Source: Leucobacter sp. UBA1945 (GTDB lineage: Bacteria > Actinomycetota > Actinomycetes > Actinomycetales > Microbacteriaceae). From it: 20,479 bases of DNA. Within the stretch, counting starts at the first letter, position 1. Every line of letters starts with the position of its first letter. Under the pieces are notes generated by a model that saw only the letters and a list, made by a program, of their open reading frames with translations, made no database searches and had not been told where the DNA came from. The translations under genes were made by a program, and so were the position numbers. Shown in pieces: positions 7,311 through 14,759 of the stretch. The DNA lies in NCBI GenBank assembly GCA_002336855.1, contig DDEV01000078.1:1-20479 (forward strand), read 5' to 3'.

Positions 7311-8723
7311 ATGACTGAGCATATTCCGTCCGGGGGCTTTGACAGCCTTCAGGCCTTCAGTGACTGGTGCGTGGAGCACGGGTTTGACACCGTTATTCCC
7401 GGAACATCAGACACGAATGGTGCATGGATCGGCAAGCGCGTGCCGCTCGTTGACTTCCTGCGCATGGCGAGCAGTGAGGGCATCCCCTACTGCAATGTGC
7501 TCTTCGCGATCACTCGGGACGGCAACGAAAACGTCTACGCCCCCGAGGGAATGGAGACATATTTCCCAACTCATAGAAACGGCTACCCGGACATCTTCTT
7601 CAGGCCGGATCTTTCGAGCGTGCGAGTGCTGTCTTGGCATCAAAACACGGTGATGGTGAATGGGATCTATCATTTGCCAGAGGGCGCCGAAGTGCCGCTC
7701 ACACCTCGCCGAGTGCTGCTTCAAGCAAGGGAACGCCTTCGCGCGCTCGGATACGAACCCTATGTTGCGAGCGAGTTCGAATTCTACGTCAGCGAAGGTA
7801 CTCCCGAGACGCTCAGGCAGTCTGGATGGGACCTCAAGCCGTTGTCTTCGCGCGCCTATACCTATCAGGTTTTCCGTTCCTCTCTCGATCAGGACTTTCT
7901 CACCCGTTGGTGGGGGTATCTGCAGAACGCAGGCATTCACATCGAAGCGTTGAATCCTGAGACCGGGCCCGGACAATACGAGCTGAACGCGCGATACACC
8001 GATGCGTTGCGGGCCGCAGACGATGCGTTTATTTACAAGAACGGGATCAAGGAGATCGCCGCTCTCGAGGGGCGAACCGCGTCCTTCATGGCGTTGCCGA
8101 ATGCTGAATGGGCTGGATCCTCTTGCCACATTCACCAGTCCTTGCGTTCCATTGAGACCGGCGAACCCGTCTTCATGGCGACGGGGGCGCACGGTGCACA
8201 CCCCGAACTTTCTCAGGTCGGGCAGCACTACGTCGCAGGAGTATTGGCGACGCTACGAGAATTCGCAGCGCTCTACTGGCCGACTATCAACTCCTATCGC
8301 CGTGCCCGCGACTACTCGTGGTCGGCGACGACGGTGAGTTGGGGGTGGGACAACCGTTCAACGGCGCTCAGGGTGGTCGGCGAAGATCCTCACTCGATGC
8401 GCCTCGAGAATCGGATGCCAGGTGCTGATGTGAATCCCTATCTCGCGATTGCAGCGACCTTGGCTGGCGGTGCGTACGGTATTGAGCAAGAGCTTGAACT
8501 GCCATTGCCGGTGACCGGGGACGCGTACGCCGATCTCTCACTCGTAAAGCTGCCGGGGTCGCTTGAAGAGGCTGTCGCTCTGCTTGACGGTAGTCGGCTC
8601 GCACGCGAACTACTCGGAGACGACTTTGTAAATCACTACGTGGTGACCTTGCGCGCCGAGATTTCTCAGTGGAAGAAGCATGTCTCTGACTGGGAAGTGG
8701 GGTTGTACTTTGAATCTGCCTGA
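7311..8723 (+). CDS. Glutamine synthetase-like gamma-glutamyl amine ligase (PuuA/IpuC type)
   Basis: Predicted to join the gamma-carboxyl of glutamate to an amine with ATP, giving a gamma-glutamylamide. It has 470 residues, like PuuA (472). Catalytic-core motifs of the glutamine synthetase fold are visible: metal-binding Glu155 and Glu157 in ASEFEF, GPGQYELN (Glu224), His273 in SSCHIHQSL, the NSYRR loop, and RLENRMPGADVNPYLA, with Arg364 and Glu366. The residues around the ammonium site differ from ordinary GlnA (SSCHIHQ instead of the usual G-x-G-x-H-x-N), and there is no C-terminal adenylylation tyrosine motif that I can see. ATG 7311 follows AAAGGAA by eight bases; an in-frame ATG at 7290 overlaps the permease and is less likely. 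The pairing with a PuuD-like hydrolase three cistrons later supports an amine-degrading rather than nitrogen-assimilating role. Confidence 0.9.
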   Translation: MTEHIPSGGFDSLQAFSDWCVEHGFDTVIPGTSDTNGAWIGKRVPLVDFLRMASSEGIPYCNVLFAITRDGNENVYAPEGMETYFPTHRNGYPDIFFRPDLSSVRVLSWHQNTVMVNGIYHLPEGAEVPLTPRRVLLQARERLRALGYEPYVASEFEFYVSEGTPETLRQSGWDLKPLSSRAYTYQVFRSSLDQDFLTRWWGYLQNAGIHIEALNPETGPGQYELNARYTDALRAADDAFIYKNGIKEIAALEGRTASFMALPNAEWAGSSCHIHQSLRSIETGEPVFMATGAHGAHPELSQVGQHYVAGVLATLREFAALYWPTINSYRRARDYSWSATTVSWGWDNRSTALRVVGEDPHSMRLENRMPGADVNPYLAIAATLAGGAYGIEQELELPLPVTGDAYADLSLVKLPGSLEEAVALLDGSRLARELLGDDFVNHYVVTLRAEISQWKKHVSDWEVGLYFESA

Positions 8724-9492
8724 TGAGGTCTGCTCGGCGCCACATCTCGCAGTCATCACCGGCGCTGCCGGGGGACTCGGAGCAGCCCTGGCCGCCGACC
8801 TGGATGCGCAGGGGTGGGCCACGATTCGTCTCGACGTGCGCTTGCCTGATGACGATCCAGGCAACGGGTACGCACAGCCCACCGTGTTCCTGCCGCTTGA
8901 CGTACGTGAAGATGCCGAGCTCGCGCAGCTCGGAGAAAGGCTGCGAAGGCCTCGAGAACGCTTTCTCGTGGTGGCTGCAGCCGGGGTGATTTCGGCCGGC
9001 CTCGCCGAAAATCTGTCGGTCGCTGAGTGGCGTCGGGTCGTCGAGGTGAATCTCACCGGCACGTTCGTGACTCTACGCTCCATGATCGCGGCCGCGAAAG
9101 TGGCCGACACGGGTCGCTTGCTCGCGATCTCTTCCGACGCGGGAAAGACCGGCGAAGCATGGCTCTCCCACTACTCTGCTTCGAAATTCGGCGTGATTGG
9201 GCTGGTGCAGTCTCTGGCGCTTGAACTCGTGGAGCACGGTGTGACCGTGAACGCTATTTGCCCCAGCATTGTCGACACCCCGATGATGGACCAACTCGCC
9301 CGGCAGATGGCCGACGCAACAGGTGAAGCCGACGTCGAGGAATGGCGACGGCGATTCGTCGCCGAAGTCCCCTCAGGGCGGGCCTGCTTGCCGGGCGATG
9401 TCACGAGTGTCGTGACCTTTCTCGCAAGCGAGGGAGCAGGATTTCTCACCGGTCAATCGCTCAACGTGGCTGGCGGCCACGAGATGCACTAA
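8680..9492 (+). CDS. SDR-family oxidoreductase (first of two)
   Basis: NAD(P)-dependent alcohol/ketone oxidoreductase of the classical short-chain family, 270 residues from ATG 8680. Cofactor motif TGAAGGLG lies at 27-34, catalytic Ser152 in AISSD, and Tyr165-x3-Lys169 in HYSASK. The NNAG motif after beta-strand 4 is replaced by VVAAAGVI, a mild departure. The C-terminus FLTGQSLNVAGG is typical. Only two starts fit: ATG 8680, with GGAAG before it and 44 bases of overlap with the ligase gene, or TTG 8710, which would shorten a rather long N-terminus to 260 residues and overlap by 14. I kept ATG; the choice is open. It probably oxidises an alcohol group of the substrate or of a hydrolysis product. 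Confidence 0.88.
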   Translation: MSLTGKWGCTLNLPDEVCSAPHLAVITGAAGGLGAALAADLDAQGWATIRLDVRLPDDDPGNGYAQPTVFLPLDVREDAELAQLGERLRRPRERFLVVAAAGVISAGLAENLSVAEWRRVVEVNLTGTFVTLRSMIAAAKVADTGRLLAISSDAGKTGEAWLSHYSASKFGVIGLVQSLALELVEHGVTVNAICPSIVDTPMMDQLARQMADATGEADVEEWRRRFVAEVPSGRACLPGDVTSVVTFLASEGAGFLTGQSLNVAGGHEMH

Positions 9493-9502
9493 GGAGAAAC
9501 AG

Positions 9503-10297
9503 ATGAGATCGTCCCTCGTGATCGGAGTGTGCGCGGCGTTCGAACGCGCTCGATGGAGTTTTTGGGACATGCCTGCCGCGATTGTCGCGAGCACGTACCT
9601 CAGCCACCTTGCGCATGATGGCGCGACCCCAGTGGCGCTCATTCCGTCCGAAGCCACGATTGGCAGTGCAGAGCGGTTGATCGGCACTGTCGATGGGCTG
9701 TTGTTAGTCGGCGGAGCCGACGTTGACCCGGACATGTATGGTGAGCAGCCGGATGCGCTGCTTGAGGCAACGGTTCCGCTCCGTGACCGGAGTGAGATCG
9801 CACTCGTGCGTGCAGCCTTGGCCCAAGGAGTGCCGGTGTTTGGCGTGTGCCGCGGGCTCCACGTCATGAATGTTGCGACCGGCGGCACCCTCGTGCAGGA
9901 TCTCGGTGAGCTGGGAGATTCGCGGCATCGGAAAGCGCCGGGGCGACTCGACGAGCCCACCTTTCACAAGGTTGATGTCGCAGCGAACTCGAGCGTTGCC
10001 GAGGCGCTCGGCACCGGTTCGGTGATGGTGAACAGTCATCATCATCAGGCGGTCAAACGGATTGGAGCGGGTGGAACAGCAACGGCGATAAGCCCCGAAG
10101 ACGGCGTCATAGAGGCAGTCGAGTGGACCGAGCATGGGTTTGCCCTCGGCGTGCAGTGGCACCCAGAGGCAGCCGAGCTCGACGGACTTTTCCGTGTGTT
10201 CCTCGACGAATGCCGGGCGCGTGCTTCGCGCGAAGGAAACCAATCGGATCATCAAGAGCAAGCAAGAGAGAAGGAGCCCGAGAATGGGAATGCTTGA
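9503..10297 (+). CDS. Gamma-glutamyl hydrolase, class I amidotransferase fold (PuuD-like)
   Basis: Cleaves a gamma-glutamyl amide to release glutamate and the carboxylated or otherwise modified amine part. The 264-residue protein has the class I glutamine-amidotransferase triad: nucleophile Cys116 in FGVCRGLHVMN, and His220 plus Glu222 in QWHPEA. The LLVGGADVDPDMYGE segment and the NSHHHQAVK stretch (near residue 175) are hallmarks of the gamma-glutamyl-GABA hydrolase group (peptidase C26). The tail after about residue 240 is charged and poorly conserved, probably extended because the reading frame runs into the next gene. AAGGAGAAACAG precedes ATG 9503, ten bases after the first SDR. Together with the ligase at 7311 it forms the attach/remove pair of a gamma-glutamyl pathway. 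Confidence 0.92.
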   Translation: MRSSLVIGVCAAFERARWSFWDMPAAIVASTYLSHLAHDGATPVALIPSEATIGSAERLIGTVDGLLLVGGADVDPDMYGEQPDALLEATVPLRDRSEIALVRAALAQGVPVFGVCRGLHVMNVATGGTLVQDLGELGDSRHRKAPGRLDEPTFHKVDVAANSSVAEALGTGSVMVNSHHHQAVKRIGAGGTATAISPEDGVIEAVEWTEHGFALGVQWHPEAAELDGLFRVFLDECRARASREGNQSDHQEQAREKEPENGNA

Positions 10298-11030
10298 CGG
10301 AAAAGTAGCGGTCATCACCGGAGCCAGCGGTTCGATCGGAACGGCAGCGTGCGAGGTGTTCGCGCGCGAGGGGGCGACGGTGGTGGGCACCGATCTGAGA
10401 GCAGGCGACGCGCCCGTCGACTACTTCATCGAATGCGACCTGACCAACGAGGAGGAGGTCGCGCGACTGTACCGTACAGTTGCGGAGCGCAGCGGTAAAA
10501 TCGACATCCTCTTCAACAACGCAGGAATCGCCTTGCCTGCGGATCAGTCTGTGCTCGACACCGACCTTGAGGCGTGGAACAAAGTGGTCGAAGTAAATAT
10601 GACGAGTGTGTTCCTTTGCTGCAAGCACGGCATCCCTTATCTCATCGAAAACGGCGGGGGTAGCGTCGTGAACACTGCCTCGCTCGTGGCTAGCGTCGGC
10701 TCGGCGGCGTCTCAGATCGCATATACAGCTTCGAAGGGGGGCGTGCTGGCTCTTTCTCGTGAGCTGGGCGTCGAGTTTGCCAAACGAGGGGTGCGGGTGA
10801 ACGCGATCAGTCCCGGTCCAGTGGAGACCCCGCTTCTCGCGGACCTTTTCGATCCCTCGGAGAAGTCGCGCAGGCTTGTGCACGTGCCTCGGGGCAGGTT
10901 CGGCGCGCCGCACGAAATCGCGGAAGCCGTGGCGTTTCTCTCATCGGATCGAGCTTCGTACATCAACGCAACAGATTTCAAGGTTGACGGAGGCATTCAC
11001 GCAGCGTATGTTACTGCGCTCGACGAGTGA
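10284..11030 (+). CDS. SDR-family oxidoreductase (second of two, FabG-like)
   Basis: Classical short-chain dehydrogenase, 248 residues. Motifs are all in place: TGASGSIG (12-19), an acidic residue after beta-2 (GTDLRAG) that favours NAD(H), NNAG (78-81), catalytic Ser133, Tyr147-x3-Lys151 in YTASK, and SPGPVETP. It is likely a secondary-alcohol dehydrogenase that produces the ketone for the BVMO, or one that oxidises the alcohol released by the esterase. Databases would often name it 3-oxoacyl-ACP reductase, but fatty acid synthesis is improbable here. Start at ATG 10284 with AAGGAG seven bases upstream, overlapping the hydrolase gene by 14 bases; ATG 10290 is an alternative. It is the last gene of the operon, followed by a hairpin at 11052-11085. 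Confidence 0.92.
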   Translation: MGMLDGKVAVITGASGSIGTAACEVFAREGATVVGTDLRAGDAPVDYFIECDLTNEEEVARLYRTVAERSGKIDILFNNAGIALPADQSVLDTDLEAWNKVVEVNMTSVFLCCKHGIPYLIENGGGSVVNTASLVASVGSAASQIAYTASKGGVLALSRELGVEFAKRGVRVNAISPGPVETPLLADLFDPSEKSRRLVHVPRGRFGAPHEIAEAVAFLSSDRASYINATDFKVDGGIHAAYVTALDE

Positions 11031-11051
11031 GCTACAGTCCTCGGTGAGAAA

Positions 11052-11085
11052 CGGTGCGTCGGTGACTTCGGCTATCGGCGCACCG
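11052..11085 (+). terminator. Possible terminator hairpin at the end of the catabolic operon
   Basis: CGGTGCG (11052-11058) pairs with CGCACCG (11079-11085), extendable inward by a T-G wobble and two C-G/G-C pairs to ten pairs with a 14-base loop. It lies 21 bases after the stop of the last SDR gene and before the leaderless promoter of the peptidase. No T-run follows, so intrinsic termination is uncertain. Confidence 0.4.
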
Positions 11086-11104
11086 ATCCTCGCGTGCCAA
11101 TGAC

Positions 11105-11110
11105 TAGGCT
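11105..11110 (+). promoter_or_regulatory. -10 box of a probable leaderless promoter for the M13 peptidase
   Basis: TAGGCT followed by seven bases and ATG 11118. There is no Shine-Dalgarno sequence before this ATG, so initiation on a leaderless mRNA is the simplest reading. It also argues against the upstream in-frame GTG at 11094, which lies before the -10 box. Confidence 0.5.
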
Positions 11111-11117
11111 TGGTTGC

Positions 11118-13130
11118 ATGACCGCCAATGACGCAGCATCACCAGGCAACTACGGACCAGCGGGCATCGACCTCGCCGAGATCGACGCGGCGGTGCGCCC
11201 GCAAGACGACCTGTTTCGCCACATGAATGGCAAGTGGATCGCCCGCACTGAGATTCCGGCAGACAAGGCGCGCTACGGCTCGTTCGCGGTGCTCGCCGAG
11301 AACGCCGAGGCCGCGGTGCGCGACATCATCACCGGCATGGACGCGCCCGCAGCGGGCGAGATCGAGGGTGGCGCAGATCGCGAGGCCGACAAGATCGCAG
11401 CGCTCTACGCGAGTTTCATGGACGAGGATCGCGCGAACGCCCTCGGCGCGCAGCCGATTGCGGCCGACCTCGAGCGTGCGCTCGCCGTCGCTTCGGTCGA
11501 AGAGCTCATCGCCCTCGTCGCCGAACTCGAGCGCCAGGGGCTCGGCGGCTTCTACGGCATGGGCGTCGACAACGACCCGGGCGACCCGAACCGCTACATC
11601 GTCTTCGTGATGCAGGGCGGCATCGGTCTGCCCGACGAGTCGTACTACAGCGACGAGCAGTTCGCCGAGATTCGCGAGCAGTACCAGGCGCACATCGCGC
11701 GCATGCTGCAGCTCGTGGGATTCGCCGACGGAGAGGCATCGCACTTCGCCGCGCTCACCTACGATCTCGAGTCGCGCATCGCCGCTTCTCACTGGGATCG
11801 CGTGGCGAGCCGCGACATTCAGAAGCTCTACAACCTGCGCAGCTCGGCCGAGCTGCAAGAGCTGACCCCGACGCTCAACTGGGCCGCCTACCTCGAGGCC
11901 GCCGGGGCGCCAGAGTCGGCCTTCGCCGAGGTCGTCGTCGGCATGCCTGATGCCGTCTCGGGCCTCGCCGGATTGCTCGTGCACGACGAGCTCGAGTCGT
12001 GGCGCGCGTGGTTGGTCTGGCAGATTGTTCGCGGGTCGGCGGCGCTGCTGTCGACCGAGATCTCGAAGGCGAACTTCGACTTCTACGGCACCGCGCTGAC
12101 CGGCGCGACCGAGCAGCGCGAGCGTTGGCGCCGCGGGGTTTCGTTCGTCGAAGGTTCGGTGGGCGAGGCTGTCGGTCGGCTCTACGTCGAGCGTCACTTC
12201 GACGAGTCTGCCAAGGCATCGATGGACGTGCTCGTCGGCAACCTTGTCGAGGCGTACCGGCAGTCGATCCTCGGGCTCGACTGGATGGGTGAAGAGACGA
12301 AGCAGCGCGCGCTCGAGAAGCTGGCGAAGTTCACCCCGAAGGTCGGCTACCCGGTGAAGTGGCGCGACTACTCTTCGCTGACCGTCGATGCGGGCGACCT
12401 GCTCGGCAACTCGCGTCGCGTGGCCGAGATGGAGTTCGACCGCGAGCTCGGCAAGGTCGGCAAGCCGATCGATCGTGACGAGTGGTTCATGACTCCGCAG
12501 ACCGTGAACGCCTACTACAACCCGGGCTTCAACGAGATCGTCTTTCCGGCAGCGATTCTGCAGCCGCCGTTCTTCGACGCTGCGTGGGATGACGCCGCGA
12601 ACTACGGCGCAATCGGCGCGGTGATCGGTCACGAGATCGGGCACGGCTTCGACGATCAGGGCTCGCAGTACGACGGCGACGGCAAGCTCACCGACTGGTG
12701 GACGGCCGAGGACCGCGAGGCGTTCGAGGCCCGCACGAAGGCGCTGATCGCCCAGTACAACGCGCTCTCGCCAGAGGGCGCCGACGGGCAGACCGTCAAC
12801 GGCGAACTCACCATAGGCGAGAACATCGGCGACCTCTCGGGTCTCGAGATCGCTTGGAAGGCGTACCTCATCTCGCTGAACGGGGCAGAACCTCCGATCG
12901 TAGAGGGCCTCACGGGCGCCGAGCGCTTCTTTCTCGCATGGGCGCAGGCCTGGCAGCAGAAGTCTCGGCCCGCCGAGACCGTGCGACTGCTCACGATCGA
13001 CCCGCACTCGCCGAACGAGTTCCGCTGCAACCAGATCGTCGCGAACCTCACCCCGTTCCACGAGGCCTTCGACACCAAGCCGGGCGACGGCCTGTGGCTC
13101 GCACCCGAGGAGCGCGTCGCGATCTGGTGA
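11118..13130 (+). CDS. pepO: M13 family zinc metallopeptidase (PepO-type)
   Basis: Zinc endopeptidase of the neprilysin/PepO family that cuts oligopeptides. The zinc-binding helix is HEIGH (His505, Glu506, His509) and the third ligand Glu568 lies in GENIGDLSG, with Asp572 beside it. NAYYNPGFNEIVFPAAILQPPFF, the substrate-binding stretch before the zinc motif, is well kept (split here: NAYYNPG, then NEIVFPA). The C-terminus has the usual RCNQIVAN and WLAPEERVAIW. The 670-residue length is standard. No signal peptide or membrane anchor is visible, unlike eukaryotic members, so it is probably cytoplasmic. I chose ATG 11118 because of the -10 box seven bases upstream; the frame is also open from GTG 11094. 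Base composition is markedly more GC-rich than the operon before it, marking the right edge of the catabolic locus. Confidence 0.95.
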   Translation: MTANDAASPGNYGPAGIDLAEIDAAVRPQDDLFRHMNGKWIARTEIPADKARYGSFAVLAENAEAAVRDIITGMDAPAAGEIEGGADREADKIAALYASFMDEDRANALGAQPIAADLERALAVASVEELIALVAELERQGLGGFYGMGVDNDPGDPNRYIVFVMQGGIGLPDESYYSDEQFAEIREQYQAHIARMLQLVGFADGEASHFAALTYDLESRIAASHWDRVASRDIQKLYNLRSSAELQELTPTLNWAAYLEAAGAPESAFAEVVVGMPDAVSGLAGLLVHDELESWRAWLVWQIVRGSAALLSTEISKANFDFYGTALTGATEQRERWRRGVSFVEGSVGEAVGRLYVERHFDESAKASMDVLVGNLVEAYRQSILGLDWMGEETKQRALEKLAKFTPKVGYPVKWRDYSSLTVDAGDLLGNSRRVAEMEFDRELGKVGKPIDRDEWFMTPQTVNAYYNPGFNEIVFPAAILQPPFFDAAWDDAANYGAIGAVIGHEIGHGFDDQGSQYDGDGKLTDWWTAEDREAFEARTKALIAQYNALSPEGADGQTVNGELTIGENIGDLSGLEIAWKAYLISLNGAEPPIVEGLTGAERFFLAWAQAWQQKSRPAETVRLLTIDPHSPNEFRCNQIVANLTPFHEAFDTKPGDGLWLAPEERVAIW

Positions 13131-13153
13131 TCGCCTCGCCGGGCCGCGCGATC
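13129..13153 (+). terminator. Weak hairpin after the M13 peptidase gene
   Basis: GATCGC (13129-13134, overlapping the stop codon) can pair with GCGATC (13148-13153) around a 13-base GC-rich loop. No T-run follows. It might be a terminator, but six-base complementarity is common in DNA this rich in GATC and GC. Confidence 0.2.
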
Positions 13154-13196
13154 CTCGCCCCTACTGCAGACGCCTGCTGCGGCATATGGGTGCGAC

Positions 13197-13202
13197 TACG
13201 GT
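13197..13202 (+). promoter_or_regulatory. -10 box of a probable leaderless promoter for the PlsC-like gene
   Basis: TACGGT, six bases (AGAGAG), ATG 13209. AGAGAG directly against the ATG is not a functional ribosome binding site, so a leaderless transcript is likely. Confidence 0.5.
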
Positions 13203-13208
13203 AGAGAG

Positions 13209-13814
13209 ATGTTTCTGACGTCGCTGCGCGCCGCGATCGCGCGAGTCTTCTGGTGGTTGTCTCCCTGGAAGCTGGTTCGTGAAGCGGTGCCCGTCGACGG
13301 TCCGCGCCTGCTCATCGGCGCGCCCCACACCTCGAACTTCGACTTCGTGCTGATGCTCGGCATCGCCTGGGACGCGCGCATGCGCATTCACTGGCTCGGC
13401 AAGCGCGAGCTGTTCAAGGGGATCGCCGGGCCGATCATGCGCGGTCTCGGCGGCATCGCGGTGGATCGCACGAACGCCGCCGGGGTGGTCGACGCGGTGG
13501 TGGCGAAGGCGCGCACGACCGATCGATTTCTGCTCGTGGTGACCCCAGAGGGCACGCGCCAGGGCAACGGGTGGCGCAGCGGTTTCTACCGAATTGCAAT
13601 GGCCGCCGGCCTGCCCGTCACGCTCGGCTATGCCGACGGTGCAACGAAGACCGCTGGGCTCGGCGAGACGCTTCAGCTGACGGGCGACGTCGTCGCCGAC
13701 ATGGATCGGGTTCGCACGTTCTACAGCGACAAGGCCGGGGTGCGCCCCGAGTATCGCACCGAGCCGAGGCTGCACGACGAGGCGGGCCTGACACGGCAGC
13801 TCGCGGACGGCTAG
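13209..13814 (+). CDS. PlsC-like lysophospholipid/glycerophosphate acyltransferase family protein
   Basis: Transfers an acyl chain to a glycerolipid or related acceptor at the membrane. The 201-residue protein has the family's H-x4-D catalytic motif as His40-x4-Asp45 in APHTSNFD, the GGIAVDR motif (81-87), and the PEGTR motif (113-117). A hydrophobic, Trp-rich N-terminus (FLTSLRAAIARVFWWLSPW) probably sits at the membrane surface. It is shorter than PlsC proper (about 240) and resembles the small acyltransferases often labelled 1-acyl-glycerol-3-phosphate acyltransferase without proof of substrate. It follows the peptidase by 78 bases and has its own promoter, so no functional link is implied. 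Confidence 0.85.
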   Translation: MFLTSLRAAIARVFWWLSPWKLVREAVPVDGPRLLIGAPHTSNFDFVLMLGIAWDARMRIHWLGKRELFKGIAGPIMRGLGGIAVDRTNAAGVVDAVVAKARTTDRFLLVVTPEGTRQGNGWRSGFYRIAMAAGLPVTLGYADGATKTAGLGETLQLTGDVVADMDRVRTFYSDKAGVRPEYRTEPRLHDEAGLTRQLADG

Positions 13815-13856
13815 CTCCGACCCACCACCTCGCCCGAGAATGTCGGGGGCGCGGTT

Positions 13857-13862
13857 TAGTCT
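13857..13862 (+). promoter_or_regulatory. -10 box upstream of the 13902 gene
   Basis: TAGTCT followed by six bases and ATGTGA at 13869, an ATG with an immediate stop. The spacing is the same as at leaderless genes in this window, but the real gene begins 33 bases further at GTG 13902 with a strong AAGGAGG. The transcript probably starts near 13869 and carries a short leader. Confidence 0.4.
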
Positions 13863-13901
13863 TCGAGCATGTGAAACCCACCTGACTCGAAGGAGGCCCC
13901 C

Positions 13902-14747
13902 GTGTCACACGCAGCCGCACTCGCGGCCGGGCTACTCGCTCGGCCTCGGGTCAGTGACGAGCAATTCTTCGAAGCCACCGCGCTGCTCGCAACAAGGTTC
14001 GATCGAGTGAGCCCGCTCGGCGACCTGCGGTCTGACTGCGAAGCGCCGGCGGTGCTCTTCGCCTGGTTCGCGCACGCAAGATCTCGTGCCCCAGACTTGC
14101 GGGTGTGGGATCTCAGTTGCGCTGTGAACCAGTTCTTCGACCCAGGCTTCGGGCTCTACCTGCCTCACGAGTGGCCGTGGGATGCGCGTGACCGCGTGCT
14201 CGCGATGAGTGCGGGGCTGCGCGCATTGCCAGATTGGCGGCCTGCGTTTGAGCGGGCGCTCGCGGCGCCAGATGAGCGCTCGGTTCGGGCGCTCGCCTGT
14301 TGCGGCGCAGAGCTCTGCGGTGCCGACCCATACCCGATCGTGTGGGCGTTTCTCACCGAGCACGTTGAAGACGGGCTTGCCTGGAGCCTCATCGGACCAA
14401 TGGTCGATGAGGGGCGACTGCCGGCATTCCTCACGCTTGCGCGCAAGGCACTGCTGCGAAAAGAACTGTGCATGCCCTCGCCGCAGCGCAAAGAAGCACT
14501 CTGGCACGTGTGGCGCCAGGTGCTCGAGACACTGCGGCGGTTTCCCGGCGAGGGCATCGATCTCGTTGAGGCCGCGCTGCGCTCGCGCGACACGGGCCTG
14601 CGCATGCAAGCGATCGATCTGTTGAGCGTCGCGTGGCACGCCGTCGAGCTGCCGCTCGATACCCGTAACCTGATCGCCGAGTGCGAGGCGAACGAGACCG
14701 AAGATGAGGTGCGAGACCGCTTCGGCTGGCTGCTGCAGCGAGCGTAA
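13902..14747 (+). CDS. Conserved-looking hypothetical protein, all-helical
   Basis: I do not recognise this 281-residue protein. It is rich in Ala, Leu, Arg and Trp, has no membrane segment or signal peptide, and looks entirely alpha-helical; the C-terminal half (around LRSRDTGLRMQAIDLLSVAW) has the amphipathic helix-turn-helix rhythm of HEAT-like repeats, but I cannot count clear repeats. Two close cysteine pairs occur near residue 130 (LACCGAELCG). Coding potential is good: GTG 13902 follows AAGGAGG with proper spacing, and codon bias matches the flanks. It converges with trhO, the two stop codons lying only 12 bases apart. No function is proposed. Confidence 0.75.
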   Translation: MSHAAALAAGLLARPRVSDEQFFEATALLATRFDRVSPLGDLRSDCEAPAVLFAWFAHARSRAPDLRVWDLSCAVNQFFDPGFGLYLPHEWPWDARDRVLAMSAGLRALPDWRPAFERALAAPDERSVRALACCGAELCGADPYPIVWAFLTEHVEDGLAWSLIGPMVDEGRLPAFLTLARKALLRKELCMPSPQRKEALWHVWRQVLETLRRFPGEGIDLVEAALRSRDTGLRMQAIDLLSVAWHAVELPLDTRNLIAECEANETEDEVRDRFGWLLQRA

Positions 14748-14759
14748 AAGGAGTGGCGG

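Noticed and set aside
7311..8723. The glutamine-synthetase-like gene as a housekeeping glnA
   Set aside because: The ammonium-site region differs from GlnA, no adenylylation site is seen, and the context (permease, PuuD-like hydrolase, dehydrogenases) is amine catabolism.
10284..11030. The second SDR gene as fabG of fatty acid synthesis
   Set aside because: No acyl carrier protein, fabD, fabF or other lipid gene is nearby; the gene overlaps a gamma-glutamyl hydrolase within a catabolic operon.
11139..13061. A 640-codon open frame on the minus strand opposite the M13 peptidase gene
   Set aside because: It is the mirror of a GC-rich gene whose third codon positions are nearly always G or C. 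The translation is Arg/Val/Leu-rich with no family motif, while the plus strand gives a complete M13 peptidase.
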